Shown here: piece after piece, positions 34,274-42,300 of the stretch | How positions within the stretch are numbered: the stretch's first letter is position 1 | How the letters are laid out: each line of letters starts with the position of its first letter | Origin: Haloferax marisrubri | GTDB lineage: Archaea > Halobacteriota > Halobacteria > Halobacteriales > Haloferacaceae | Direction: 5' to 3' | Length of the DNA: 64,000 nucleotides | Assembly: GCF_001469875.2 (NCBI RefSeq) | Contig: NZ_LOPW02000017.1 | Location: forward strand, 375,908 to 439,907 | Program-made: the position numbers and the translations under genes | Notes under the pieces: generated by a model | What the model saw: the letters and a program-made list of their open reading frames with translations, nothing else | Told to the model about the DNA's origin: nothing | Database searches by the model: none

Positions 34274-35083
34274 TTACTTCCCTTCGAACGCCGGTTCCCG
34301 GCGACTCATGAACGACTCCACGCCCTCGGCGTGGTCGTCGGTTTCGAACATGACCGCCTGCGCCGACGCCTCGTGTTCGATGGCCGCCTCGATAGAGTCG
34401 TCGGGGCGGCGGAGCAGGCGATTGGAGGCGGTGAGCGCCTTCGTCGGGCCGCCGGCGATGCGCTCCGTGAGGGCGGCGAGTTCGGATTCGAACTCGTCCT
34501 CGCCCGCGACGCGGTTCACGACGCCGAGTTCCAGCGCCCGCTCGGGGCCGAGTTTCTCGCCCGTGTAGACGAGTTCCATGGCGACGTTACGCCCGACGAG
34601 TCGCGGGAGGAGGTACGACAGCCCCGAATCGACCGCGAGGCCGACCCGGCGGAATCCGAACCCGATGGAGGCGTCTTCGCGGAGGAGTTGGAGGTCGCAG
34701 GCGATGGCGAGCGCGCCGCCCGCGCCCACGGCCGGGCCGTCGATGGCCGCGACCGTCGGCAGGTCGCACTCGTAGACGCGGCGCACGCAGTCGGCGGTGT
34801 CGCGGACGACGTGGTCGACCGCCTCGGGGAGCGTCATCGCGTCCGCCTGTAGCTCTAACATGGCGTTCACGTCGCCGCCGGCGCAGAACGCGCCCGCCTC
34901 GTCGCTCCCGCGGAGGACGACACAGCGCGCCTCGTCGGGGAGCGAGTCCAGCGCCTCGCGCACGCCGGCGGTGACTTCGACCGTCAGCGCGTTCCGAACC
35001 GCCGGGGCGTCCAGCGTCACCGTCGCCACGCCGTCGGCGAGCGCGAGTCCTACCGCGTCGGAGTCGAGTTCGACCTCGGTCAT
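34274..35083 (-). CDS. Enoyl-CoA hydratase/isomerase family protein
   Basis: A 269-residue crotonase. GAFCAGGDVNAMLE (about 65-78) and IDGPAVGAGGALAIACDL (about 110-127) form the oxyanion hole; Glu/Asp positions for hydration are replaced or uncertain, so isomerase or another crotonase reaction is possible. It lies 69 bp downstream of menC on the same strand; the true menB is at 39.7 kb, so this is not the naphthoyl synthase. Confidence 0.88.
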   Translation of the reverse strand: MTEVELDSDAVGLALADGVATVTLDAPAVRNALTVEVTAGVREALDSLPDEARCVVLRGSDEAGAFCAGGDVNAMLELQADAMTLPEAVDHVVRDTADCVRRVYECDLPTVAAIDGPAVGAGGALAIACDLQLLREDASIGFGFRRVGLAVDSGLSYLLPRLVGRNVAMELVYTGEKLGPERALELGVVNRVAGEDEFESELAALTERIAGGPTKALTASNRLLRRPDDSIEAAIEHEASAQAVMFETDDHAEGVESFMSRREPAFEGK

Positions 35084-35152
35084 CTCCCGGTTCGACGTGC
35101 AGAATCGTGAAAAACGTTTGGACCGTGGTGAGTTGACGCGCCGCCGACCGGG

Positions 35153-36205
35153 TCAGGGAAACACCGCGTCCACGTCGATGCCGAGGCCCGGACTTTCGGG
35201 GACGCGCATCCGTCCCTCGCGTACGGGTGCCGGGTCGGCCGCGAGGTCGGCGTCGAGAAGCGAGGCGGTCGCCAGTCCGTGCGCCCGGTCGCCGGGGAGC
35301 GACGCCGCGACGTGGAGCGCGCCGAGTCGGGCGACGACGGCGTCGATGGTGGTCGTGACGACGACCGCCACGCCGGCGTCGCGGGCGCGAGTCGCGAGGT
35401 CGCGGACGCGGTCCGGGCCGCCGAGCGCCATCGGCTTGCAGACGAGCACGTCCGCCGCGTTCGAGGCGAGCGCCCGCCCCGGCGGGACCGCCGCCAGCGA
35501 CTCGTCGAGCGCGATGGGCGTGTCGTGGAGCCGTCGGAGCACGGCGTGGCCGTCGAGTTCGTCGGCCGGAAGCGGCTGTTCGAGGTAGTCGAGGTCGAGT
35601 CCCAGTTCCTCGACGGAGTGCAGGAATCGGTCGGCGGTCCAGCGGTCCCACGCGGCGTTCGCGTCGGCCCGGAGCGACACACCGGGGCCGACCGCCTCGC
35701 GGACCGCCCGCAGGCGCGCCACGTCCTCGGTCGGGTCCCGCGCGCCGACCTTCAGTTTGAGACAGTCGTACCCCGATTCGACGGCGGTCTCGGCGGCTTC
35801 GACGGTCACCTCTGGGTCGTCGTCGCCGAGGGTCGCATTCACCGGAAGCGAGGTGTGCGGGTCGGTGGCTAGGGCCGCGGCGAGCGGTCGGTCGGCGGCG
35901 CGAGCGCGGGCGTCGGCGACCGCGAGCGAGACGGCGTGTCTCGCGGCGGGCGCGTCCGCGAGCGTCCCGTCTTCGAGCGCGGACTCGAGGTCGGAATCAC
36001 CGGTGGCGTCGTCTTCGGCGAGGCCGGCGAGCACGTCGCGGCAGTCGGCGAGCGACTCGGTCCAGCCCGGAAGCGGGGTCGCCTCGCCGACGCCGGTTTC
36101 GCCCGCGACCTCGACCGCGACGAGGAATCCCTCGCGGCGTTCGATATCGCCCGCGGCGGTCGAAAGCGGCGTTCGGAGGTCGACGGCGAACTCGCGGAGT
36201 CGCAT
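35153..36205 (-). CDS. menC: o-Succinylbenzoate synthase
   Basis: A 350-residue enolase-superfamily enzyme. LKLKVG (catalytic Lys of the KxK pair, about 150-155), LRADANAAWD (metal Asp), LEQPLPADEL (metal Glu) and IALDESL (metal Asp) are all in order, and VCKPMALGG has the second Lys. It dehydrates SHCHC to o-succinylbenzoate in menaquinone synthesis. The start at 36205 is 2 bp after menA stops, so the two are one operon, which supports MenC over other enolase-superfamily reactions. Confidence 0.92.
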   Translation of the reverse strand: MRLREFAVDLRTPLSTAAGDIERREGFLVAVEVAGETGVGEATPLPGWTESLADCRDVLAGLAEDDATGDSDLESALEDGTLADAPAARHAVSLAVADARARAADRPLAAALATDPHTSLPVNATLGDDDPEVTVEAAETAVESGYDCLKLKVGARDPTEDVARLRAVREAVGPGVSLRADANAAWDRWTADRFLHSVEELGLDLDYLEQPLPADELDGHAVLRRLHDTPIALDESLAAVPPGRALASNAADVLVCKPMALGGPDRVRDLATRARDAGVAVVVTTTIDAVVARLGALHVAASLPGDRAHGLATASLLDADLAADPAPVREGRMRVPESPGLGIDVDAVFP

Positions 36206-36207
36206 CG

Positions 36208-37155
36208 TCACGCGAGGACGAGGCCGACCGAGAAGAGGACGGCGTAGAGCGCGAGGAGTTTGCCCGTGTCTTCGAGCGCGGGGTTGAGCTTCTCGCCTTT
36301 CGTCTCGGTCACGACGGTCCGCGCGATGCGGGCCGCGACTGGCATCGAGAACATGGGGAGAAGGACGAACCAGTCGAAGCCCGCGCGGGTCCACAGATAG
36401 ACGGGGACGGCGTAGGCGAGCGCGAGCATGGCGACGTACTCGGCGCGGGCGAAGCCGTAACCGAACCGGACCGCGAGCGTTCGCTTGCCCGTGGTCGCGT
36501 CTTCCTCCTTGTCGCGGACGTTGTTCACGACGAGGATGTTCGTGGAGATGGCCGCGATGGGGAGGCTGGCGAGGACGGCGACGACCGTGACGGTCCCCTC
36601 CGGAATCCCGACGGTGAGCGGGGCGGCGAGGACGCTCGCGGCCTGCACGTAGAACGTGCCGACGACGGCGACGAGGCCGAAGAAGACGAAGACGAACAGG
36701 TCGCCGAGGCCGTGGTAACCGAGGGGATACGGGCCGCCGGTGTAGGCGATGCCCGAGGCGACAGAGAGCAGGCCGATGACGAGGATGGGCACGCCGCCGA
36801 CGTAGACGAGATACGTGCCGAGGACGATGGCGGCGGCGAAGGTGAGGTACATCGCCCGCTTGACCTCGGCCGGGGGGATGAGTCCGCCCGCGGTGACGCG
36901 GGTGAAGCCCTCGCGCGCCTCGGTGTCCGCGCCCTGCACCGCGTCGTAGTAGTCGTTGGCGAAGTTGGTCCCGACCTGGATGAGGAGCGCGCCCACGAGC
37001 GCCGCGAGCGCGGGGAGCGGGGCGAACAGGTCGGCGTGGACGGCGACCGCGGTGCCGACGACGACCGGCGCGGCGGCCGCCGGGAGCGTCTGCGGCCGCG
37101 ACGCCATCACCCACGCCCGCCTGCGAGAGATGTCCTGCGTGCTCATTGTCTGCAT
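36208..37155 (-). CDS. menA: 1,4-Dihydroxy-2-naphthoate polyprenyltransferase
   Basis: A 315-residue UbiA membrane enzyme. First Asp-rich motif NFANDYYDAVQGADT (about 65-79), second NNVRDKEEDATTGKRTLAVRFG (split: NNVRDKEED and ATTGKRTLAVRFG), and the MenA-type start RAWVMASRPQTLPAA. It attaches the prenyl chain to DHNA to give demethylmenaquinone. Two ATG codons (37155 and 37146) are possible starts. Adjacent menC confirms the pathway. Confidence 0.93.
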   Translation of the reverse strand: MQTMSTQDISRRRAWVMASRPQTLPAAAAPVVVGTAVAVHADLFAPLPALAALVGALLIQVGTNFANDYYDAVQGADTEAREGFTRVTAGGLIPPAEVKRAMYLTFAAAIVLGTYLVYVGGVPILVIGLLSVASGIAYTGGPYPLGYHGLGDLFVFVFFGLVAVVGTFYVQAASVLAAPLTVGIPEGTVTVVAVLASLPIAAISTNILVVNNVRDKEEDATTGKRTLAVRFGYGFARAEYVAMLALAYAVPVYLWTRAGFDWFVLLPMFSMPVAARIARTVVTETKGEKLNPALEDTGKLLALYAVLFSVGLVLA

Positions 37156-37245
37156 ACGAGTGCCGGAGAAGTGAGTAAGTTCCTATCCGAAAGCGCGCGA
37201 CGCCGAGGCGGTGGGTGGGAGAACACGGTGGCCCGGCGCGCGGCG

Positions 37246-37299
37246 CGGTTCGGCGCGGTCCGGTGCGGTCCGGTGCGGTCCGGTGCGGTTCGGCGCGGC
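37246..37299. repeat. 10-bp GC-rich tandem repeat
   Basis: GCGGTTCGGC and GCGGTCCGGT units repeat about five times head to tail in the gap between menA and the flavoprotein gene. No frame uses it as protein. It may be a slippage-prone spacer. Confidence 0.75.
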
Positions 37300-37361
37300 G
37301 CTCCCCGGCGTCGGCGACGACGTGGTCATCGCCGTCGCCGACCGACCGGGGCGGGGCCTCG

Positions 37362-38330
37362 CTATTCGGCGTCGGAATCGGAATCGGAGTCCGAACCGGC
37401 GTCGAAGCCGAGGCGGGCGGCGAGTCGCTCGCGGCCTCGCTCGGCCCGAGTTTCGACCGTCTCGTCGGAGACGTACATCTCGCGCTGGCGCTCAACGTCG
37501 GCCTCGCGGAGTTCGCGGAGTCGCTCCTCGGAACGGTCGCAGTCGTCGGGGACGCGGCTGTCGAATCGCTCGCGCCAGTCGTCGCGGGCGGCCGCCTCGT
37601 CGGCGAGTTCCGCTTCGGGGCGTATCCAGTCCCAGTGGCGCGCGAGGTCCTCGGGATAGCCCCGTTCGAGACGGTGGTCGGTGATGACCGACCGCCCGAC
37701 TCGCGCGCCCTGTCCGGCCGACATGATGGCTTGCACGTTGACCTCGCTCACCGGCGCGGCGACGTACAGCCCGTCGATTGGCGTGCGCCCCTCGATGTCG
37801 GCGTAGTCGCGGTCGAACTTCGTCCGCGTCTCGCCGTCGTACTCGTAGGTGACGAACATCTCGTCGTCGCCGAGCGGTTCGAGGAAGTCGCCGCCGTAGC
37901 GGGCGGCCGCGACGACCCGCCTCGCGGTGACGGTCTCGCCGCTCTGTGTCGTGACCGCGAAGCCGGGGCCGGCGGCGTTCGCGGTCGCAGCCGCGTCGTC
38001 GCCGGCGGGTTCGACCGCCTCGACGAGGTCCGAAACGAGGTCACAGCCGGCCTCCTCGACGTGGTCGTGGATGAGTCCGTAGAACGTCTCGATGTCGATG
38101 CCGCCGGGGAAGCCGAGGTAGTTCTCCAGATAGGCACAGCGCTGGAGCGACGACCGGCCGCGGTCGAAGACCACGGTGTCGAGGCCGTACCGGCCGGTGA
38201 AGAGGCCCGCCGAGCAGCCCGTCGGCCCGCCGCCGACGATGGCCACGTCGTAGTCGAACGCCGCGGCCTCCGGGCCTGTCGCCGTCTCCGTCGTCGTGTT
38301 CGCCTCCTCGGAGTGCCCGGCGTCTGCCAT
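37362..38330 (-). CDS. FAD-dependent oxidoreductase (thioredoxin reductase-like)
   Basis: A 322-residue flavoprotein. FAD-binding motif VAIVGGGPTGCSAGLFTGRYGL (split: VAIVGGGPTGCSAG, about 29-42), LENYLGFPGGIDIETFY typical of TrxR-like proteins, and GLYVAAPVSEVNVQAIMSAGQGARVG near the FAD ring. The redox CxxC pair of true thioredoxin reductases is missing and the C-terminal 100 residues are charged and helical. Its stop-to-start gap with the upstream lipoprotein gene is 1 bp, so it is probably part of an iron-responsive operon, perhaps reducing ferric carriers. Confidence 0.82.
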   Translation of the reverse strand: MADAGHSEEANTTTETATGPEAAAFDYDVAIVGGGPTGCSAGLFTGRYGLDTVVFDRGRSSLQRCAYLENYLGFPGGIDIETFYGLIHDHVEEAGCDLVSDLVEAVEPAGDDAAATANAAGPGFAVTTQSGETVTARRVVAAARYGGDFLEPLGDDEMFVTYEYDGETRTKFDRDYADIEGRTPIDGLYVAAPVSEVNVQAIMSAGQGARVGRSVITDHRLERGYPEDLARHWDWIRPEAELADEAAARDDWRERFDSRVPDDCDRSEERLRELREADVERQREMYVSDETVETRAERGRERLAARLGFDAGSDSDSDSDAE

Positions 38331-38331
38331 C

Positions 38332-39543
38332 TCAGAACTCCCCGTTGACGATGTCCGCGACGCGCTGGCGGTCGAACAGTTCGGCGTCGCCCGTCACGTC
38401 GCCGAACTCGTCGGGGTACATCTGTTTCGCGGCGCGCTCGGTCAGGAACAGGTTGTGAATCGGCCCCTGGAACAGGTAGCCGCCGCGGTAGACCCGGCCG
38501 TTCTGGACGGCCGCCAGCTCGCCGCCGACGGGGTGGTCTTCCATGTACGCGAGGACGGTGTCGCGGAACTCCTCGGGGGTCTTGCGCTCGTGGCCGCGGA
38601 CGAGAATCACGTCGGGGTCGATTTCGAGGAGGTTCTCGTAGTCGAGTTCGCCGCGGTTGGTCGTGCTGAGGTTCTCGATGTCGGTCCCCGAGAGCGCGTC
38701 GGTGACGCCGAGGTCGTTCCACTGCTTTTTGCTCGTGCCCTTGTCGTTGAGGCGGTACGGCGAGAACGTCTCGGGTTCGGTCGTCCCCTCGTAAGTGAGA
38801 AAGACGTTCGGGCGCTCGTCCGCCGGCGGCAGTCGAGACTGTATCTCCGCGATGAACTCGTCGTGGAGCGCCTCGAACGCCTCGTAGCGGTCCTCGCGCT
38901 GGAACACCTGCGCGACCTTCTCGAACGCCTCGTAGAGCGTGTAGTAGCGGTAGTCGTGCCAGCCGTCCGAGCGGCGGAAAACGAGGTTGCCGACGAACGG
39001 GGCGACGTTCTCCGCGATTTCGTCCACGTCGGCTTGGTCCCAGTCGAACCAGTTGATGAGCATGTTCGGGTCGTAGAGGTGGACGTCGTTGTCGAGTTCG
39101 TAGAACTCCTCTTTCGTCCGGACCTCGGGATACGCCTCGACCTGCTCGCGGTCGACGCTCACGCCGGGGAGTTCGTCGTAGACGTAGGTGTAGTACCGGC
39201 CCGCGCCGCCGACCCCCGTCAGCCCGTCGCCGACGCCGAGCGCGACGGCCATGTCGGCGTAGCCGCCGTCGTAGGCGGCCCACGACTCGGGTACCGAGTC
39301 GAACGTGACCTCGCCCATCGGCTCCATCGTCACCGAGTACGAGGTGTCGGCCTCGGTGGTCTGGGTCGCGGTCGCCGTTTCGGTCGCTTCCTCGGTCGTC
39401 GTCTCGGGCGCAGCGGTCGTCTCGTCGCTCCCCGACGAGTCCGACGTACAGCCGGCGAGCATCCCGGCCCCGAGAGCCGTGCCGCCGTACCGAATGTAGT
39501 TGCGTCGCGTGAGTCCCTCCTGCCCGGTGGATTTCTCGTCCAT
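38332..39543 (-). CDS. ABC substrate-binding lipoprotein, iron/siderophore type
   Basis: A 403-residue exported protein. A Tat-like start (LTRRNYIRYGGTALGAG) leads to a lipobox LAGC (Cys at about 32), followed by an acidic Thr-rich linker with TTEEATETATATQT. The mature part has the two-lobed BtuF/FecB fold (ESWAAYDGGYADMAVALG; DPDVILVRGHERKTPEEF). It would bind a ferric siderophore, haem or cobalamin at the cell surface for an ABC importer encoded elsewhere. A DtxR-like palindrome overlaps its promoter, so iron is the likely ligand. Confidence 0.87.
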   Translation of the reverse strand: MDEKSTGQEGLTRRNYIRYGGTALGAGMLAGCTSDSSGSDETTAAPETTTEEATETATATQTTEADTSYSVTMEPMGEVTFDSVPESWAAYDGGYADMAVALGVGDGLTGVGGAGRYYTYVYDELPGVSVDREQVEAYPEVRTKEEFYELDNDVHLYDPNMLINWFDWDQADVDEIAENVAPFVGNLVFRRSDGWHDYRYYTLYEAFEKVAQVFQREDRYEAFEALHDEFIAEIQSRLPPADERPNVFLTYEGTTEPETFSPYRLNDKGTSKKQWNDLGVTDALSGTDIENLSTTNRGELDYENLLEIDPDVILVRGHERKTPEEFRDTVLAYMEDHPVGGELAAVQNGRVYRGGYLFQGPIHNLFLTERAAKQMYPDEFGDVTGDAELFDRQRVADIVNGEF

Positions 39544-39547
39544 GGGG

Positions 39548-39563
39548 TTTAGGCTTGCCTAAA
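39548..39563. promoter_or_regulatory. DtxR/IdeR-like iron box
   Basis: TTTAGGCTTGCCTAAA: 7-bp inverted arms around TT, only 5 bp before the ATG at 39543 and immediately after the minus-strand TATA box TTATACA (39564-39570). It resembles the TTAGG...CCTAA arms of DtxR-family sites, so a metal-loaded repressor would block transcription when iron is plentiful. Another CCTAAAC half-site lies at about 39593-39599. Confidence 0.65.
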
Positions 39564-39669
39564 TGTATAAGAGCGTTCCTATTTTTCGGCGCACCTAAAC
39601 CTTGGCGACCCAACGAGTTCCGGCCCGGTGGCGCGGCTGTGGCCCGATAGCGTCGGTTCCGTCAGGCCC

Positions 39670-40587
39670 TCAGTAGTGCCACGGGTAGTCGCGGAAGCGC
39701 GGTTCGCGCTTTTCGAGGAAGGCGTCGCGGCCCTCCTGTGCCTCCTCGGTCATGTAGGCGAGCCGGGTCGCCTCGCCGGCGAACACCTGCTGGCCGACCA
39801 TGCCGTCGTCGGTCATGTTGAAGGCGTACTTGAGCATGCGCATGGCCGTCGGCGACTTCTTCGTCATCTCGTCGGCCCACTCCAGCGCCACGTCTTCGAG
39901 GTCCTCGTGGGGAATCGCCTCGTTCGCCATGCCCATGTCCACGGCCTCCTCGGCGGAGTAGGTCTTCCCCATGAAGAACACCTCGCGGGCCTTCTTCTGG
40001 CCGACCTGTTTGGCGAGGTACGCGGAGCCGAAGCCGCCGTCGAAGGAGGCCACGTCGGGGTCGGTCTGGAGGAACTTCGCGTGCTCCTCGGACGCGAGCG
40101 TCATGTCGCAGACGACGTGCAGGGAGTGACCGCCGCCGACGGCCCACCCCGGCACGACGGCGACGACGGGCTTGGGCATGAAGCGGATGAGCCGCTGGAC
40201 TTCGAGGATGTGCAGGCGACCGGCCTTCGCCTCGCGGACGAGCGGGTCGTCGGAGGCGTCGGCCTCGTCGTCGTCGCGGTACTCGTAGCCGGAGCCGCCG
40301 CGGACCGACTGGTCGCCGCCGGAGCAGAACGCCCAGCCGCCGTCCTTCTCGGAGGGGCCGTTGCCGGTGAGCAGGACGCACCCCACGTTCGCGCGCTTTC
40401 GGGCGTCGTCGAGCGCGGCGTAGAGTTCGTCCACGGTTCCCGGGCGGAAGGCGTTTCGGACCTCGGGGCGGTCGAACGCGATACGGACCGCCGGCACGTC
40501 GACGGCGCGGTGGTAGGTGATGTCGTCGAACTCGTCGGACCCCGGGACGGGCTCCCAGCGGTCGGGGTCGAAAATCTCCGAGACCAT
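39670..40587 (-). CDS. menB: 1,4-Dihydroxy-2-naphthoyl-CoA synthase
   Basis: A 305-residue crotonase with MenB-specific features: RPEVRNAFRPGTVDEL (about 40-55), GGWAFCSGGDQSVRGGSGY (about 83-101), VVPGWAVGGGHSLHVVCDMTLAS (oxyanion hole) and TDPDVASFDGGFGSAYLAKQVG. The C terminus RFRDYPWHY is the usual MenB tail. It cyclises o-succinylbenzoyl-CoA to DHNA-CoA. Acts with menC, menA, menD and menF in this window; menE is not seen. Confidence 0.95.
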   Translation of the reverse strand: MVSEIFDPDRWEPVPGSDEFDDITYHRAVDVPAVRIAFDRPEVRNAFRPGTVDELYAALDDARKRANVGCVLLTGNGPSEKDGGWAFCSGGDQSVRGGSGYEYRDDDEADASDDPLVREAKAGRLHILEVQRLIRFMPKPVVAVVPGWAVGGGHSLHVVCDMTLASEEHAKFLQTDPDVASFDGGFGSAYLAKQVGQKKAREVFFMGKTYSAEEAVDMGMANEAIPHEDLEDVALEWADEMTKKSPTAMRMLKYAFNMTDDGMVGQQVFAGEATRLAYMTEEAQEGRDAFLEKREPRFRDYPWHY

Positions 40588-40709
40588 ACCGAGAGGCGGC
40601 GCGGGCGGCGCAAAAAGATTCGCTTGCGGCCGCGGTTCGGAAGACAGGCCGCCACCTGACCGCTCCCCCGGCCCGGGGCTATTTGTCAGTCCGCAAATGA
40701 CTCTCGCGT

Positions 40710-41153
40710 ATGTCGGCCGCGACCAGCCTCCTCGTCAGGTTCGTCCACGTCGTCGGGATGTCGCTCGTCTTCGGCGGCGCGGCGTTCGCGTGGGCGCTGT
40801 TCAGCGACGCCCGAAGCGAGGGCACGGCCGGAAGCGACCCGACCCCGCTCGCGGCCACTTACGAGTGGGTCTTCTGGGCGACGATGGGCGCGATGGTCGT
40901 CACCGGCGTCGGCAACCTCGGCGCGCTCGGCCCGCCCGGACCGTCCGGGCGCTGGGGGACGCTCCTGACCGCGAAGCTCCTCGTGGTGACCGCGTTCGTC
41001 CTCGGGTCGTTCGTCCGCACGCTCGTCGTGCTCCGGCTCCGGCGAGACCACCCGGCGGGTGCCGGGCGCTCGCTCCTCGCGAAGAGCTACGGGGCGACCG
41101 CCGCCGCGCTCCTCGTCCTCGTCGCGCTCGCGGAGGTGTTGGCCCATGGCTGA
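40710..41153 (+). CDS. CopD-like four-helix membrane protein
   Basis: A 147-residue membrane protein with four helices; LVRFVHVVGMSLVFGGAAFAW at the start has the His near the membrane face typical of CopD/DUF2269-like domains. Such proteins are tied to copper or redox handling, with unclear mechanism. The stop overlaps the next membrane gene by 8 bp, so the pair probably works together. Confidence 0.75.
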   Translation: MSAATSLLVRFVHVVGMSLVFGGAAFAWALFSDARSEGTAGSDPTPLAATYEWVFWATMGAMVVTGVGNLGALGPPGPSGRWGTLLTAKLLVVTAFVLGSFVRTLVVLRLRRDHPAGAGRSLLAKSYGATAAALLVLVALAEVLAHG

Positions 41154-41676
41154 TGCCGCCGCCGGCCGCTTCGAGGCGTGGGTCGTCTCGACGTTCAATC
41201 TCGTCGCCCTGAGCCTCGTCGGGCTCCTCGCGGCGCACGCGAGCGGCGCGCTCGAAGGCGAACTCGCCGGCTTCGGAACGATTCCGGGCGTCGCCGTCTT
41301 CGCCTACCTGTGGCTCCTCACCGCGGCCGCGACCCGGTGGGCGCTGGCGGACGGCGGGCTGGAAGACCTGCGGAGCGGCCTACGGGGACTGTGGCGACTC
41401 GTCCTCCGCGGGTTCGCGGCGGGCGCACTCATCGGGGGCGCGTTTCTCCTCGGGGTGCTCCTCGTCGGCGCGATTCTGAACGGCGCGCCACTCCTCTCGC
41501 TGGCGTTCATCGCGCTCATCGGCGTCGCGGCCGCGAGCGTCGTCGGGGGCGTCATCGGCGGCCTGTCGGTCGTCCTCGACGCCGGCTGTTACTGGGTTGC
41601 CGGCCGGCTCGTGGGGCGGTGGACGGAGTCGGACGCCTCGGGGCGAGCCGCCGACGTGGAGTCAGTGGGTAAGTGA
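41146..41676 (+). CDS. Membrane protein coupled to the CopD-like gene
   Basis: A 176-residue protein with four to five helices (about 15-33, 45-62, 85-108, 112-150) and a polar tail. ATG at 41146 overlaps the preceding stop by 8 bp, indicating co-translation. Ala/Gly/Leu-rich; no named family recognised. A short run of GTCA repeats begins right after the stop. Confidence 0.7.
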   Translation: MADAAAGRFEAWVVSTFNLVALSLVGLLAAHASGALEGELAGFGTIPGVAVFAYLWLLTAAATRWALADGGLEDLRSGLRGLWRLVLRGFAAGALIGGAFLLGVLLVGAILNGAPLLSLAFIALIGVAAASVVGGVIGGLSVVLDAGCYWVAGRLVGRWTESDASGRAADVESVGK

Positions 41677-41705
41677 GTGAGTCAGCCAGTTAGTCAGTCA
41701 GCCAG

Positions 41706-42218
41706 TCAGCCCCGAATCGGGCCGCGCGGACTCGTCAGCCACGACGCCAGCCCGACGAGTACCGCGGCTGCGATGCCGACGAGAAAGGCGGTCGCCCCGG
41801 CAAGCGACCCGTACGCGACGAGTCCGGTCCCGACGAAGGCGGTGGCGAGCGACCGGCGGCGACCCATCGACTCGGGGTAGCCGACGGCCTTGAACCGGGC
41901 GAGTCCCCACGCAATCACGGCGACGAGCGGCGCGAGGCCGAGACCCATGAGCGGGCGCTGAACGACGAACCAGAGGACGGGCAGGGCGACCACGACCGCG
42001 ACGAGCGCGAGCGTTCCGCGACGGCCGAGCGCCGGAGGATAGCCGCGTTCGGCGAGGTCCGAGAGGAGTACCACGCCGAAGACGACGGTCCCACCGGCGA
42101 AGACCCCGGCGAGCGGTTCGTGTGTGACGACGGCCGCGTAGGCGAACACGAGGACGCCGAGGAACCCGGCGACGGCGTAGACGCTACCGCGGTACTGGCG
42201 GAAAACCGTGGAGGACAT
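41706..42218 (-). CDS. Hypothetical membrane protein
   Basis: A 170-residue protein with five to six predicted helices (VYAVAGFLGVLVFAYAAVV; ALVAVVVALPVLWFVV; AFVGTGLVAYGSLAGATAFLVGIAAAVLVG). Charged loops contain ERGYPPALGRR and GYPESMGRR, an internal repeat of a G-Y-P-x-x-x-G-R-R pattern suggesting a duplicated three-helix unit. It is next to menD on the same strand. No function is proposed. Confidence 0.7.
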   Translation of the reverse strand: MSSTVFRQYRGSVYAVAGFLGVLVFAYAAVVTHEPLAGVFAGGTVVFGVVLLSDLAERGYPPALGRRGTLALVAVVVALPVLWFVVQRPLMGLGLAPLVAVIAWGLARFKAVGYPESMGRRRSLATAFVGTGLVAYGSLAGATAFLVGIAAAVLVGLASWLTSPRGPIRG

Positions 42219-42248
42219 GTCGCCACGATTCGGAGCGCGGGAGAAAAG

Positions 42249-42300
42249 TCAGTCGGTCGACTGGTTCGGTCAGTCGGTCAGTCGGTCAGTCGGTCAGTCG
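42249..42300. repeat. 8-bp tandem repeat at the end of menD
   Basis: The unit CAGTCGGT repeats about six times (interrupted once by CGACTGGT), running across the menD stop at 42286. A related GTCA/GCCA run lies at 41683-41709. Such arrays mutate by slippage and could shift the menD C terminus. Confidence 0.7.

Noticed and set aside
34274-35083. Second menB candidate
   Set aside because: It lacks the MenB-specific FCSGGDQ and C-terminal WHY features that the 39.7 kb gene has; only a generic crotonase call is justified.
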